Origin: Methylobacterium platani
GTDB taxonomy: Bacteria; Pseudomonadota; Alphaproteobacteria; Rhizobiales; Beijerinckiaceae
NCBI RefSeq assembly: GCF_001653715.1
Contig: NZ_LWHQ01000043.1
Span: 29,508-93,507, forward strand
Length of the DNA: 64,000 nt
Direction: 5' to 3'
Shown here: positions 18,727 through 27,346 of the stretch, piece after piece
Position numbering within the stretch: the stretch's first letter is position 1
How the letters are laid out: every line of letters starts with the position of its first letter
Translations under genes and position numbers: made by a program
Notes under the pieces: generated by a model
The model's database searches: none
The model's input: the letters and a program-made list of their open reading frames with translations, nothing else
What the model was told of the DNA's origin: nothing

Positions 18727-19117
18727 GTGAGTCGCACCCTGGTGTCGCCGATCCGGGCGATCACCGCGCCGATGGCGCGACTGGTAGACGGCGACGAGAG
18801 AGTCGTGGTCGCCGGGGCCGCGCGGCGCGGCGAGATCGGCGCGATGGCCCGGGCGGTGGAGGTGTTCGAGCGCAGGCGCCGTCGAGGCCGAACGGCTGGC
18901 GGCGGTCCAGGCCGCCGAGGACGAGGCGCGAATGCGCCGCGCCCGCGTTGTCGACGAGCTGGCGCGGGAGTTCGAGCGGACGGTCTCCGGCCTGACCGCG
19001 GGCCAGACCGGCGCCGCCGCCTCCCAGGTGCTGGGCGTCGCGCAGGACCTGGCGCGCCAGTCCGAGCGGCTGAGCCACGAGGTCGCGAGCTTCCACGGGT
19101 GGGTCGAGGCGGCCTGA
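18727..19117 (+). pseudogene. Methyl-accepting chemotaxis protein remnant
   Basis: The first part, in one frame, reads as a HAMP domain (ITAPMARLVDGDERVVV ... GEIGAMARAVEVFE). Near 18880 the reading shifts by one base into a second frame, giving AERLAAVQAAEDEARMRRARVVDELAREFE, the start of a receptor signalling helix. After only about 60 more residues it jumps to the extreme receptor C-terminus (RQSERLSHEVASFHGWVEAA). The N-terminal sensing region, most of the signalling hairpin and the correct frame are lost. It is a decayed fragment with an internal deletion and a frameshift. Confidence 0.75.
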
Positions 19118-19155
19118 GAGCCTGTCTGGCCTGAGCCGAAGCCGTTCCCCATTCT

Positions 19156-19178
19156 CGACCTCATCCTGAGGTTGTGGA
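19156..19178. repeat. Short palindrome, repeat family B copy 2
   Basis: CGACCTCATCCTGAGGTTGTGG repeats, with changes, the palindrome at 4371-4391. It sits between the receptor remnant and the convergent MarR gene. Confidence 0.5.
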
Positions 19179-19213
19179 TCGGATGGCGAAGTTCTCCACG
19201 AGAGTTGACCGTT

Positions 19214-19657
19214 CTACGGCGCGTCCGGCCCGGACTGGCCGTGCAGGTGCACGAGCCGCGCGAGCAGGCGGATCATTCCGGCCCGCTCGCCCGGATCGAG
19301 CGGGGCGAGCAGCCGCTCCTGCACGCGGGCCACCGCCGGCTCGACCTCGCCGAGCACCTGCGCGCCGCCGGGGGAGAGGCGCAGCAGCTTGACCCTCCTG
19401 TCCTGCGGGCTCTGATGGCGCTGCACCCAGCCCTTCGCCTCGAGGCGCTCCAGCACGTCGCCGAGGGTCGAGCGGTCGAAGGCGATGAGGGACGAGAGCC
19501 GCGTCGCGTCGACGTCCGGGTTCTCGCGGATCGCCGTCAGCGCGGCGTACTGCACCGAGGTCAGCCCGTGCGCACCGCATTCCTCGGCGAAGAGCGCGGT
19601 CGAGACCTGGTGAAGCCGCCGGACCAGATGACCGGGCATCGCGTAGAGATCGCTCAT
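19214..19657 (-). CDS. MarR-family transcriptional regulator
   Basis: This 147-residue winged-helix regulator contains the typical recognition region (DVDATRLSSLIAFDRSTLGDVLERLEAKGWVQR) and wing (SPQDRRVKLLRLSPGG). MarR proteins usually repress neighbouring genes and release DNA when an aromatic ligand binds. The gene is divergent from the flavin monooxygenase. The palindrome at 19839-19865 on that promoter is its likely target, so it probably senses a hydroxybenzoate-like compound. The start at 19657 gives the usual family length. Confidence 0.88.
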   Translation of the reverse strand: MSDLYAMPGHLVRRLHQVSTALFAEECGAHGLTSVQYAALTAIRENPDVDATRLSSLIAFDRSTLGDVLERLEAKGWVQRHQSPQDRRVKLLRLSPGGAQVLGEVEPAVARVQERLLAPLDPGERAGMIRLLARLVHLHGQSGPDAP

Positions 19658-19835
19658 CGGGGCCTGAAACTGTCGTCGATCCGGGCGCGCCGGTAAGCCG
19701 CACGCGGCAATCGCGGTGTCGGCTCGCCCATCCCGCCCTTGGGGGGCGGCGCAACCTCGCATCTCGGCTCCACTCTGCCAAGCTGGCCGCAATCCCGCGC
19801 GGTCGCGCTGCACGGTCCGGTTCCTGCAGCGAATA

Positions 19836-19865
19836 TTGACAGTACACGGAACATCCGTGTACTGT
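19836..19865 (+). promoter_or_regulatory. Monooxygenase promoter with MarR-type operator
   Basis: TTGACA (19836-19841) and TACTGT (19860-19865) form a promoter with an 18-base spacer. Overlaying it is a perfect inverted repeat: ACAGTACACGGA, ACA, TCCGTGTACTGT (19839-19865). A bound dimer would cover both promoter elements, so repression is expected. The pairing with the divergent MarR gene is inferred from position. Confidence 0.78.
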
Positions 19866-19960
19866 CTTTATCAGGGTCGTTCGGCACGCCGTCCCGCACC
19901 CGACGCACCGCACGACAGGAGCTTTCGTCCACGAGGCGAAGGACGGTCCGGGAGGAAACC

Positions 19961-21862
19961 ATGCAGTTCTACCTCGACGGCTACGCGCCGGGCGATCCCG
20001 ACATCCAGGCCCCCGCGCCGGATCGCGAGACCGGCCCCCTCCCCGAGACCGTCGACGTGCTGATCGTCGGCACCGGTCCGGCCGGGATGCTGCTCGCCGC
20101 CCAGCTCTCGGTGTTCCCGGGCATCCGCACCCGCATCGTCGACCGGCGCGACGGTCCGCTCCAGGTCGGCCAGGCCGACGGGGTGGCGTGCCGCACGGTC
20201 GAGACGTTCGCGGCCTTCGGCCTGAGCGAGCGGCTGGTGCGCGAGGGCTACTGGGTCAACGAGACCGCGTTCTGGCGCCCCGCCCCGGACGATCGCGGCC
20301 GGATCGCCCGCACCGGCCGGGTCCAGGACACCGAGGACGGCCTGTCCGAATTCCCGCACCTGATCGTCAACCAGGCCCGGCTGCTGCAATACCTGGCGGA
20401 GTTCATGGCGAAGTCGCCGACGCGGCTCGCGCCGGATTACGGGCTGGACTTCGTCACCCTGACCGTCGAGCCCGAGGACGAGCATCCGGTCGTCGTGACG
20501 CTGCGCGACGCGGCCGGCGCCGAGCGGACCGTGCGGGCGAGATACGTGGTGGGCTGCGACGGCGCCCGCAGCCGGGTGCGCGAGGCGATCGGGGCGGTCC
20601 CGCAGGGCGACTTCGCCAACCATGCCTGGGGCGTGGTTGACATGCTCGCCGTCACCGACTTTCCGGATATCCGGCTGAAGGCCGCGATCCAGTCGGCCGA
20701 GGCCGGCAACATCCTGCTGATCCCGCGGGAGGGCGGTTACCTCGTGCGGCTCTACGTCGATCTCGGGGTGATCGACCCGGACAACCGCGAGGCGTTCCGC
20801 AGCATCACGCAGGAGACCGTCATCGCGACGGCGCAGCGCGTGCTGCACCCCTACACCCTCGAGGTGAAGGAGGTCGCGTGGTTCGCGGTCTACCAGGTCG
20901 GCCAGCGCGTCACCGACCGGTTCGACGATATCGGCCAGGATGGCGGCGACGAGGCCTCCCGCACGCCCCGGGTCTTCATCGCGGGCGATGCCTGCCACAC
21001 CCACAGCGCCAAGGCCGGCCAGGGCATGAACGTGTCGCTGCAGGATGCGTTCAACCTCGGCTGGAAGCTCGCGGCGGTGCTGGACGGGCGCGCCCGGCCG
21101 GAGCTGCTGCGCACCTACACGGTCGAGCGCCACGCGGTCGCCCAGGAGCTGATCGACTTCGACAAGGAATGGTCAACGATCATGGCCTCGCCGCCGCGGG
21201 ATGCGGCGCATCCAGAGCGCGGCGGCGTCGATCCGGCCGAGCTCCAGGCCTATTTCACGAAGTCCGGCCGCTACACCGCCGGGGTGGCGACGCGCTACGC
21301 CCCCACGACCTGCCTCACCGCGGACGACGCGCACCAGGCCCTCGCCACCGGCTTCGCGATCGGGATGCGCTTCCATTCCGCGCCGGTGATCCGCCTCGCC
21401 GATGCCCGGCCGATGCAGCTCGGCCATGCGGCCCGGGCCGACGGTGCCTGGCGGCTCTACGCCTTCGCGGATGCCGAGGGCGCGCGGCTCGACGGGCTGA
21501 TGCGCTTCCTGTGGGACGGGGAGGATTCGCCGTTGCGCCGCGCCACCCCGGCGGGGGCCGATAGCGACAGCGTCATCGACGTGCGGGCGGTCTTCCAGCA
21601 GGGCCACCGCGACCTGCGGGTCGAGGACCTGCCGCCGCTGCTGCTGCCGCGCAAGGGCCGGTTCGGGCTCATCGACTACGAGAAGGCCTACACCCCCGAC
21701 CTCGCGACCGGACCGGACATCTTCGATCTGCGCGGCATCGACCGTTCGCGCGGCGCGCTCGTCGTCGTGCGGCCGGACCAGTTCGTGGCGACCGTCCTGC
21801 CGCTCGACGGGCACGAGGCGCTGGCGGCATTCTTCGAGCGGATCCTGCTCGACAGGCGGTGA
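19961..21862 (+). CDS. mobA: FAD-dependent monooxygenase, 3-hydroxybenzoate 4-monooxygenase type
   Basis: The 633-residue protein has an N-terminal FAD-binding fold (GTGPAGMLLAAQL near residue 33) and the GDACHTHSAKAGQGMN motif near 341. A C-terminal thioredoxin-like domain is typical of phenol hydroxylase relatives. Overall length and N-terminal pattern (MQFYLDGYAPGDPDI) resemble Comamonas 3-hydroxybenzoate 4-monooxygenase, which makes protocatechuate using NADPH and O2. GGAGG precedes the ATG, and the gene is under the MarR-type operator. A different phenolic substrate is possible. The following transporter gene supports uptake of an aromatic acid. Confidence 0.8.
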   Translation: MQFYLDGYAPGDPDIQAPAPDRETGPLPETVDVLIVGTGPAGMLLAAQLSVFPGIRTRIVDRRDGPLQVGQADGVACRTVETFAAFGLSERLVREGYWVNETAFWRPAPDDRGRIARTGRVQDTEDGLSEFPHLIVNQARLLQYLAEFMAKSPTRLAPDYGLDFVTLTVEPEDEHPVVVTLRDAAGAERTVRARYVVGCDGARSRVREAIGAVPQGDFANHAWGVVDMLAVTDFPDIRLKAAIQSAEAGNILLIPREGGYLVRLYVDLGVIDPDNREAFRSITQETVIATAQRVLHPYTLEVKEVAWFAVYQVGQRVTDRFDDIGQDGGDEASRTPRVFIAGDACHTHSAKAGQGMNVSLQDAFNLGWKLAAVLDGRARPELLRTYTVERHAVAQELIDFDKEWSTIMASPPRDAAHPERGGVDPAELQAYFTKSGRYTAGVATRYAPTTCLTADDAHQALATGFAIGMRFHSAPVIRLADARPMQLGHAARADGAWRLYAFADAEGARLDGLMRFLWDGEDSPLRRATPAGADSDSVIDVRAVFQQGHRDLRVEDLPPLLLPRKGRFGLIDYEKAYTPDLATGPDIFDLRGIDRSRGALVVVRPDQFVATVLPLDGHEALAAFFERILLDRR

Positions 21863-21938
21863 GGCGGGAGTGGCGCGGGCGTGTCGAGAGGCCGCGCGAA
21901 ACACTGGTTTACCCGACGAAAAATCATAATTCCTCGAC

Positions 21939-21978
21939 GTCATTCCGGGATTCGCCGACGGCAGAACTCGGGATTCAT
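21939..21978 (+). repeat. Dispersed repeat family A, copy 1
   Basis: GTCATTCCGGGATTCGCCGACGGCAGAACTCGGGATTC matches, with several changes, the copy at 27169 and, inverted, the one at 22041. Within a copy, CCCGGG-like ends can pair. Confidence 0.6.
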
Positions 21979-22040
21979 AATCGATGAACACCGGATGCGG
22001 CGGGCTACGGTGTGATTTCTTCTGCAATGTCAGCATTTGT

Positions 22041-22072
22041 CGATCCCGGGTTCCGCCGTGCGGCCCCATGAC
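22041..22072 (-). repeat. Dispersed repeat family A, copy 2 (inverted)
   Basis: The reverse complement, GTCATGGGGCCGCACGGCGG followed by AACCCGGGATCG, is a shortened relative of the copies at 21939 and 27169. With copy 1 it forms an imperfect inverted pair. Confidence 0.5.
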
Positions 22073-22182
22073 GACGCAGAGCGTATGAATTCATTCAAGC
22101 CAATCGACGGCTCTCGGAATCGTCGAGCACGTCGAACGGATAGTTCGACCAAAACAACGCATCACGAAAGAGGAAACGCGCC

Positions 22183-23529
22183 ATGACACCCCTGCCGGCC
22201 ACACCCGATCCCGGCCGCGAGGCCAAGCAATTCCGCACCATCCTCTGGGTGATGAGTCTCGCCCTCGTCGGGCTGATCTTCGACGGCTACGACCTCGTCA
22301 TCTACGGCACCTGCGTGTCGACCTTCCTGCGCGACCCGACGCAGCTCGGCGTGGTGACGCCTGCCCTCGCCGGACAGCTCGGCAGCTACGCGCTCCTCGG
22401 CGTGCTGGTCGGCGCGCTCCTCGCCGGCTCGGTCGGCGACATCGTCGGGCGCCGCAAGGTGATGCTGGTCGCCTATGGGTGGTTCTCGGTCGGCATGGCC
22501 GCCACGGCGATGACCGGCAGCACGGCCGCCTTCGGGCTGATGCGCTTCCTCACCGGCCTCGGCGTCGGCGCGCTGGTGGCGACCACCGCCGCCCTGGTCT
22601 CGGAATTCGCCCCGAAGGGCCGCAAGAACCTGTGCAACGCCATCGTGTATTCGGGCGTGCCGCTCGGCAGCCTGCTGGCCGCCGCCCTGGCGATCGTCCT
22701 GATGCAGGCGATCGGCTGGCGCGGCCTGTTCTGGATCGGCGCCCTGCCGCTGGTGACGCTGCTGCCGCTGGCCCAACTCCGGATGCCGGAATCGGTGGCG
22801 TGGCTCGCGGCACGCGGACGGCTGGACGAGGCGCGGACGATCGCCGAGCGGACCGGGCTCGCGGTGCCGGCCCCGACCGCGCCCACCGAGGACGCGAAGG
22901 CGGCGGGCCGGGCCGGCTGGGCGGGCCTGTTCGGTGCCTATCCGCTCCCGACCCTGCTCCTCGGCCTGATGAGCGCCACCGGCCTGATGCTGGTCTACTC
23001 GCTCAACACCTGGCTGCCCGAGCTGATGCTGCGGGCCGGGTTCGACGCCCGCGGCTCGCTGTCCTTCCTGGTGGTGCTCAACGGCGGCGCGGTGCTCGGC
23101 GCGCTGCTCGGATCGAAGGTGGCCGACCTGTTCGGCGCCAAGCTCGCGGTCGCGGCCTGCTTCGCCATCGGCGCCGTGGCGATCCTGCTCCTGACGCTCG
23201 GCTTATCCCTCGGCGTGCTGCTCGCCATCGTCGCCCTGGTCGGCATGGGGACGAGCGGGACCCAGACGCTGCTCTACGGCCTCGTGGCCAACTACTACCG
23301 GACCAACGTGCGCAGCGCCGGGGTGGCGTGGTGCGCGGGATTCGGTCGGCTGGGCGGCGTCGGCGGCCCGATCCTCGGAGGGGTCCTGGCGGGCGGCGGC
23401 TTCGCGCTCGAGACGATCTTCGGGATCCTGGCCGGGCTCGGCCTGCTCGGGGCCCTGCTGACCCTGCTGGTGCCGCCGGCCCGTCCGGCGGGAGAGGCCG
23501 CGCCGGCGGCGGTCGCGGAGCCCGTGTGA
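22183..23529 (+). CDS. MFS transporter, aromatic acid:H+ symporter family
   Basis: This 448-residue protein has twelve predicted membrane helices. It carries family signatures: a FDGYDLVIYGT start typical of the AAHS family (near residue 36), GSVGDIVGRRKVM after helix 2 and PESVAWLAARGR before the central loop. AAHS transporters import benzoates and hydroxybenzoates with protons. Its position after the 3-hydroxybenzoate-type monooxygenase fits import of that enzyme's substrate. GAGGAAA precedes the ATG. No ring-cleavage genes follow, so the protocatechuate branch must lie elsewhere. Confidence 0.88.
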   Translation: MTPLPATPDPGREAKQFRTILWVMSLALVGLIFDGYDLVIYGTCVSTFLRDPTQLGVVTPALAGQLGSYALLGVLVGALLAGSVGDIVGRRKVMLVAYGWFSVGMAATAMTGSTAAFGLMRFLTGLGVGALVATTAALVSEFAPKGRKNLCNAIVYSGVPLGSLLAAALAIVLMQAIGWRGLFWIGALPLVTLLPLAQLRMPESVAWLAARGRLDEARTIAERTGLAVPAPTAPTEDAKAAGRAGWAGLFGAYPLPTLLLGLMSATGLMLVYSLNTWLPELMLRAGFDARGSLSFLVVLNGGAVLGALLGSKVADLFGAKLAVAACFAIGAVAILLLTLGLSLGVLLAIVALVGMGTSGTQTLLYGLVANYYRTNVRSAGVAWCAGFGRLGGVGGPILGGVLAGGGFALETIFGILAGLGLLGALLTLLVPPARPAGEAAPAAVAEPV

Positions 23530-23558
23530 TCGGCGCCCGTCGTCGCAGCCTCGTCCCT

Positions 23559-24656
23559 TCAGACGAAGTGCTTCGAGAGCTTCAGGCCCTGCGCCTGGTA
23601 GTTCGAGCCGGCGGCGCTGCCGTAGAGGGCGGCGGGCCGCCGGGCCATGCGCTCGTAGACGAGGCGGCCGACGATCTGGCCGTCCTCGAGCATGAACGGG
23701 ACGTCGCGCGAGCGCACCTCCAGCACCGCGCGGGCGCCGCTGCCGCCGGCCTCGGCATGGCCGAAGCCGGGATCGAAGAAGCCGGCGTAATGGACCCGGA
23801 ACTCGCCGACCAGGGGATCGAACGGCACCATCTCGGCGGCGAAGTCCGGCGGCACCTGCACCGATTCCTTCGAGGCCAGGATGTAGAACTGGCCCGGATC
23901 GAGGATCAGCGTGCCGGAGCCGTCGGTGCGCAGGGGCTCCCAGAACTCGGCCGCCGGGTAGGCGCGGGGCCGGTCGACGTCGACGAGGCCGGTATGGCGC
24001 TTGGCGCGGTAGCCGATCAGCCCGTCGAAGCCCGACAGGTCGACCGAGACCGCGACGCCGCCCTGGAACGAGGGATCGGCGGCATCGACCAGCGGCGTCG
24101 TGGCGTGCAGCCGCGCCAGGGCCGCATCGTCGAGCCGCACCGCGCCGCGGCGGAAGCGCAGCTGCGACAGGCGCGAGCCGGTGCGCACCAGCACCGGGAA
24201 GGTGCGCGGCGAGATCTCGGCAAAGAGCGGCCCGGCATAGCCGGCCTCGACCATGTCGAATTCCCGCGCCTGGTCGGTGATGACGCGGGTGAACACGTCG
24301 ATGCGCCCGGTCGAGCTTTTAGGGTTGGCGCTCGCCGCGAGGTCCGGCGGCAGCGCCAGGCCCTCCTGCAGCTCGGCGATGTAGACGCAGCCGGTCTCCA
24401 GCACCGCGCCCTGGCGCAGGTCGATCTCGTGCAGCTTGAGCTTGTCGAGGCAGGCGGCGACGTCGCGGGTGCGGCCCGGCAGGAAGCTCGCGCGCACGCG
24501 CCAGGCCCGGGCGCCGAGGCGCAGGTCGAGGCTCGCCGGCTGGATCTGGTCGTCTGCGAACGGCGCCGCGGGCCGGATCACCCCGGCGGCGGCGAGGCCT
24601 GCGATGCTCTCCGCCGATTGAATCCCGTCCTCGAGCTGCACCATGACCCAACCCAT
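23559..24656 (-). CDS. dcd: 2'-deoxycytidine 5'-triphosphate deaminase (double-length)
   Basis: Dcd deaminates dCTP to dUTP, feeding thymidylate synthesis. The protein is 365 residues, about twice the usual 190, and looks like two tandem dUTPase-fold halves. The first (around residues 100-150) has PKSSTGRIDVFTRVITD, close to the catalytic RSSxxRxG region. The second (around 255-345) has DPGQFYILASKESVQVPPDF and FFDPGFGH but lacks that motif. Long forms of this type are known in Alphaproteobacteria. An ATG at 24644 has better ribosome-site spacing and may be the true start. Confidence 0.85.
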   Translation of the reverse strand: MGWVMVQLEDGIQSAESIAGLAAAGVIRPAAPFADDQIQPASLDLRLGARAWRVRASFLPGRTRDVAACLDKLKLHEIDLRQGAVLETGCVYIAELQEGLALPPDLAASANPKSSTGRIDVFTRVITDQAREFDMVEAGYAGPLFAEISPRTFPVLVRTGSRLSQLRFRRGAVRLDDAALARLHATTPLVDAADPSFQGGVAVSVDLSGFDGLIGYRAKRHTGLVDVDRPRAYPAAEFWEPLRTDGSGTLILDPGQFYILASKESVQVPPDFAAEMVPFDPLVGEFRVHYAGFFDPGFGHAEAGGSGARAVLEVRSRDVPFMLEDGQIVGRLVYERMARRPAALYGSAAGSNYQAQGLKLSKHFV

Positions 24657-24705
24657 CCTCGATGCCCTCTTGTCGTAGGCCAGGGTTTCGATGGCGTGAA
24701 GAGCG

Positions 24706-25185
24706 TCACGCCTCGTCGCGCGCGCCCCGCATCACCGCGAATGCGAGGCTCGCCCGGGCGATCGCCCCCATGGCGGTGAGGCCGGCGAGCGCCGAGGCGA
24801 TCACCGGCAGCCGGTCCGGCCACAGGAGCAGGGCGGCGAAGGCGGCGCCCGCGACGAGGTCGGCGCCCCTGCCCCCCGCGAGGATCAGCGAGTGCAGGTC
24901 CGCGCCGGGGAGCGCGGTTCCCGTCCGGGCCGCCGACACGGCGGTCAGCCGCGCCACCGCGACCTCGACGAGGAGCGCGGCGATGAGCGCCGCCGCCGGT
25001 CCGCCGGGCGCGCGCCAGGCGAGCGCGAGGGCGAGCGCCACGCGGATCCAGGGCCCCTCCCCCCGTTGCCCGGCGAGCAGCAGCGACCCGGCCCAGGCGG
25101 CGAGAAGGGCGAGCGCGAGGAGGTCGGCATGCAGGGCCAGGGCCGCGGCGGCCGCGAGCCCTGTGGACGAGTGGAGAAGCCTCAT
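24706..25185 (-). CDS. Hypothetical membrane protein
   Basis: From the ATG at 25185 this is 159 residues with five or so Ala/Leu-rich membrane helices and few charged residues. I recognise no family; there is some resemblance to small CDP-alcohol phosphatidyltransferase-like proteins, but their DGxxAR signature is absent. It is divergent from apaG and follows the dCTP deaminase convergently in orientation terms (both leftward). The start is uncertain because upstream codons stay open. Confidence 0.5.
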   Translation of the reverse strand: MRLLHSSTGLAAAAALALHADLLALALLAAWAGSLLLAGQRGEGPWIRVALALALAWRAPGGPAAALIAALLVEVAVARLTAVSAARTGTALPGADLHSLILAGGRGADLVAGAAFAALLLWPDRLPVIASALAGLTAMGAIARASLAFAVMRGARDEA

Positions 25186-25315
25186 GACCGGGTGGAGCGC
25201 CTCGTGCAGGATGACCGACCGTGACCGCCGGCGATTGACGATCCGGGAGGCCGGACGTACCACGACCCCCGTCGGCCGTCGCGCTTGCGCGCGGGCCGCC
25301 AGCGGAGGTTCCCTG

Positions 25316-25708
25316 ATGTACAAGGCCGAGACCCACGGCATCAGCGTGTCCGTGCAGCCGCGCTTCGTCGAGGAGGAATCCTCTCCCGACAGCGGACGCT
25401 ACTTCTTCGCCTATACGGTGGAGATCACCAACAACGGCAGCGAGCAGGTCCAGCTGCGCTCCCGCCACTGGCGCATCGTCGACGGTCGCGGCGAGATGCA
25501 GGAGGTGCGCGGCGCCGGCGTGGTCGGCAAGCAGCCGGTGCTCGGGCCCGGCGAGTCGTTCAGCTACACCAGCGGCTGCCCCCTCACGACGCCGGACGGC
25601 ACGATGGAGGGCACCTACACCATGGCGACCCCGGACGGCCGCAGCTTCGAGGCGGCGATCCCCGCCTTCTCGCTCGATTCGCCGCATGTCCGCCGGGTGA
25701 TGCACTAA
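25316..25708 (+). CDS. apaG: ApaG protein
   Basis: The 130-residue protein matches ApaG, a small beta-sandwich (DUF525) domain, with VTNNGSEQVQLRSRHWRI-type and GPGESFSYTSGCPL motifs. Its role is unclear: it is linked to Co2+/Mg2+ resistance and diadenosine tetraphosphate in enteric bacteria. AGCGGAGG precedes the ATG. The gene stands alone ahead of argE, separated by about 108 bases. Confidence 0.93.
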   Translation: MYKAETHGISVSVQPRFVEEESSPDSGRYFFAYTVEITNNGSEQVQLRSRHWRIVDGRGEMQEVRGAGVVGKQPVLGPGESFSYTSGCPLTTPDGTMEGTYTMATPDGRSFEAAIPAFSLDSPHVRRVMH

Positions 25709-25816
25709 CACACCCGTGCTCCGGCATCTGGGGCCGGTTGCGCCGGTGCGGCTGTCGAGAATCGGAGGCTTGGGCTAAGAGCGGGACCTCCCTCCCGCGC
25801 GAGACAGCCCGCCCCG

Positions 25817-27001
25817 ATGACCCAGACCGGCCCCCGCCTGACCCCGCTCGAACTCCTCGCCCGGCTGGTCTCCTTCGACACCGAGAGCCAGAAGTCGAAC
25901 CTGCCGCTGATCCGCTGGGTGGCGGAGTATCTCGACGCCTGGGGCGTTCCCTACGTGATCGCCCCCAACGAGGCCGGCGACAAGGCGGCGCTGTTCGCGA
26001 CCATCGGGCCGATGCGGGACGGCGGCGTGGTGCTGTCGGGCCATACCGACGTGGTACCGGTGGCCGGCCAGAGCTGGACCAGCGACCCCTACACCCTGCG
26101 CATCGCCGACGGCCGGGCCTATGGCCGCGGCGCCGTCGACATGAAGGGCTTCGACGCGCTCTGCCTCGCGCTCGTGCCGGAGATGCTGGCGGCCGACCTC
26201 AAGACGCCGATCCACATCCTGCTCTCCTACGACGAGGAGCTGACCTGCCTCGGCGTCGCCGACGTGATCGCCCGTTTCGGCCAGGACCTGCCGCGGCCGG
26301 GCGCGGTGATCGTGGGCGAGCCGACCGACCTCGAGGTCGCCGACGCCCACAAGAGCATCTACACCTACCGCACCACCGTCCACGGCCACGAGGCGCATTC
26401 CTCGAAGCCGGCGCTGGGCGCCAACGCCGTGATGGCGGCGGCCGAGCTGGTGGCGGGCCTCAACCGCATCGCCGACCAGATGGCGACGCGGGGCGATGCC
26501 GGCGGCCGCTTCGATCCGGGCTACACCACCGTCCATGTCGGGGTGATCGGCGGCGGCACCGCCCGCAACATCCTGCCGAAGGTCTGCGAGTTCCAGTGGG
26601 AGTTCCGCGGCCTGCCGGACCTGCCCCGCGACGAGATCCCGGCGCTGTTCGCGACGGACGTCGAGCGCGTGACCCGCGAGCGCCTCAACCGCTTCGGCGC
26701 CTACGGCCATATCGAGACCGAGGAGGACGCCGCGGTGCCGGGCCTCGCGCCCGAGCCGGGCTCCCCGGCCGAGCGCCTGGCCCTGCGACTGGCCGGCCGC
26801 AACCACACCATCACGGTGCCCTACGCCACCGAAGCCGGCCGCTTCCAGCTCGCCGGCCTGCCGACGGTCGTCTGCGGCCCGGGCTCGATCGACCAGGCGC
26901 ACCAGCCCGACGAGTACATCACGCTCGCGGCGCTGGAGGCGGGGGAAGCGTTCCTGCGCCAGCTGGTGCGGGATTGCGCGGCGGGATGGAGCCCGGTGTG
27001 A
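25817..27001 (+). CDS. argE: Acetylornithine deacetylase
   Basis: ArgE removes the acetyl group from N-acetylornithine to give ornithine in arginine synthesis. The 394-residue M20-family protein has SGHTDVVPV near residue 74, with the metal-binding His, then GRGAVDMKG near 108 and DEELTCLG near 137 with the catalytic Glu pair. A bifunctional ArgJ is encoded at 49297, which can also free ornithine, so the two may be redundant. The gene lies in a monocistronic-looking position. Confidence 0.9.
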   Translation: MTQTGPRLTPLELLARLVSFDTESQKSNLPLIRWVAEYLDAWGVPYVIAPNEAGDKAALFATIGPMRDGGVVLSGHTDVVPVAGQSWTSDPYTLRIADGRAYGRGAVDMKGFDALCLALVPEMLAADLKTPIHILLSYDEELTCLGVADVIARFGQDLPRPGAVIVGEPTDLEVADAHKSIYTYRTTVHGHEAHSSKPALGANAVMAAAELVAGLNRIADQMATRGDAGGRFDPGYTTVHVGVIGGGTARNILPKVCEFQWEFRGLPDLPRDEIPALFATDVERVTRERLNRFGAYGHIETEEDAAVPGLAPEPGSPAERLALRLAGRNHTITVPYATEAGRFQLAGLPTVVCGPGSIDQAHQPDEYITLAALEAGEAFLRQLVRDCAAGWSPV

Positions 27002-27168
27002 GGGCGACCGACCGGGGTTCGCGACGGGCTTCGGATCAAGACCCGATCGCGCGGAGGCGGATCGCCCCGGGGCAAAGCTCTGATCGCGGTGCTGGCGACG
27101 CGCCGGCCTGAGAGCCTGTTTGACTTTCGGGTTCAGTCGATTTGGCGCACGTACCAACAACACCCTGT

Positions 27169-27208
27169 GTCATCCCGGGGCTCGCCGAAGGCAAGAACCC
27201 GGGATCTG
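27169..27208 (+). repeat. Dispersed repeat family A, copy 3
   Basis: GTCATCCCGGGGCTCGCCGAAGGCAAGAACCCGGGATC is a close relative of the sequence at 21939. The inner CCCGGG ends can fold on each other. Confidence 0.6.
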
Positions 27209-27283
27209 CAGCCGCTGGCGTTGGAAGATCGGGTCGAACAGGCTCCAGGATTCACACGGAGGCGTGTTACCCCCGATCCATGA

Positions 27284-27307
27284 CCTCCCTCCCACACGGG
27301 AGGGAGG
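27284..27307. terminator. Perfect 10-bp hairpin downstream of LysE gene
   Basis: CCTCCCTCCC, an ACAC loop and GGGAGGGAGG pair perfectly. It lies about 40 bases past the stop of the leftward LysE gene and may end that transcript, though no U-tract follows on either strand. Confidence 0.45.
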
Positions 27308-27346
27308 ACGAACTCCGCTTCCGAAAACTCCGAGATTCCACAAAAC

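Larger units (their letters stand above)
21863..22182. other. Gene-free interval with repeat elements
   Basis: This 320-base gap between the monooxygenase and transporter genes is AT-richer than its surroundings in places and carries two inverted copies of a dispersed repeat (see 21939 and 22041). I found no convincing promoter or ORF. The distance suggests the transporter may have its own promoter. Confidence 0.5.
27002..27346. other. Gene-free interval with repeat and hairpin
   Basis: This 345-base gap holds a family-A repeat copy (27169-27208) and a perfect 10-bp hairpin (27284-27307). No open frame here has a recognisable product. The sequence GCCTGAGAGCCTGT near 27105 also occurs near 19115, so part of the interval is repetitive. 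Confidence 0.55.

Noticed and set aside
21863..22182. Horizontally acquired island around the monooxygenase
   Set aside because: Base and codon use of mobA and the transporter match the rest of the window, and there is no integrase, transposase or tRNA junction; the repeats alone are not enough.
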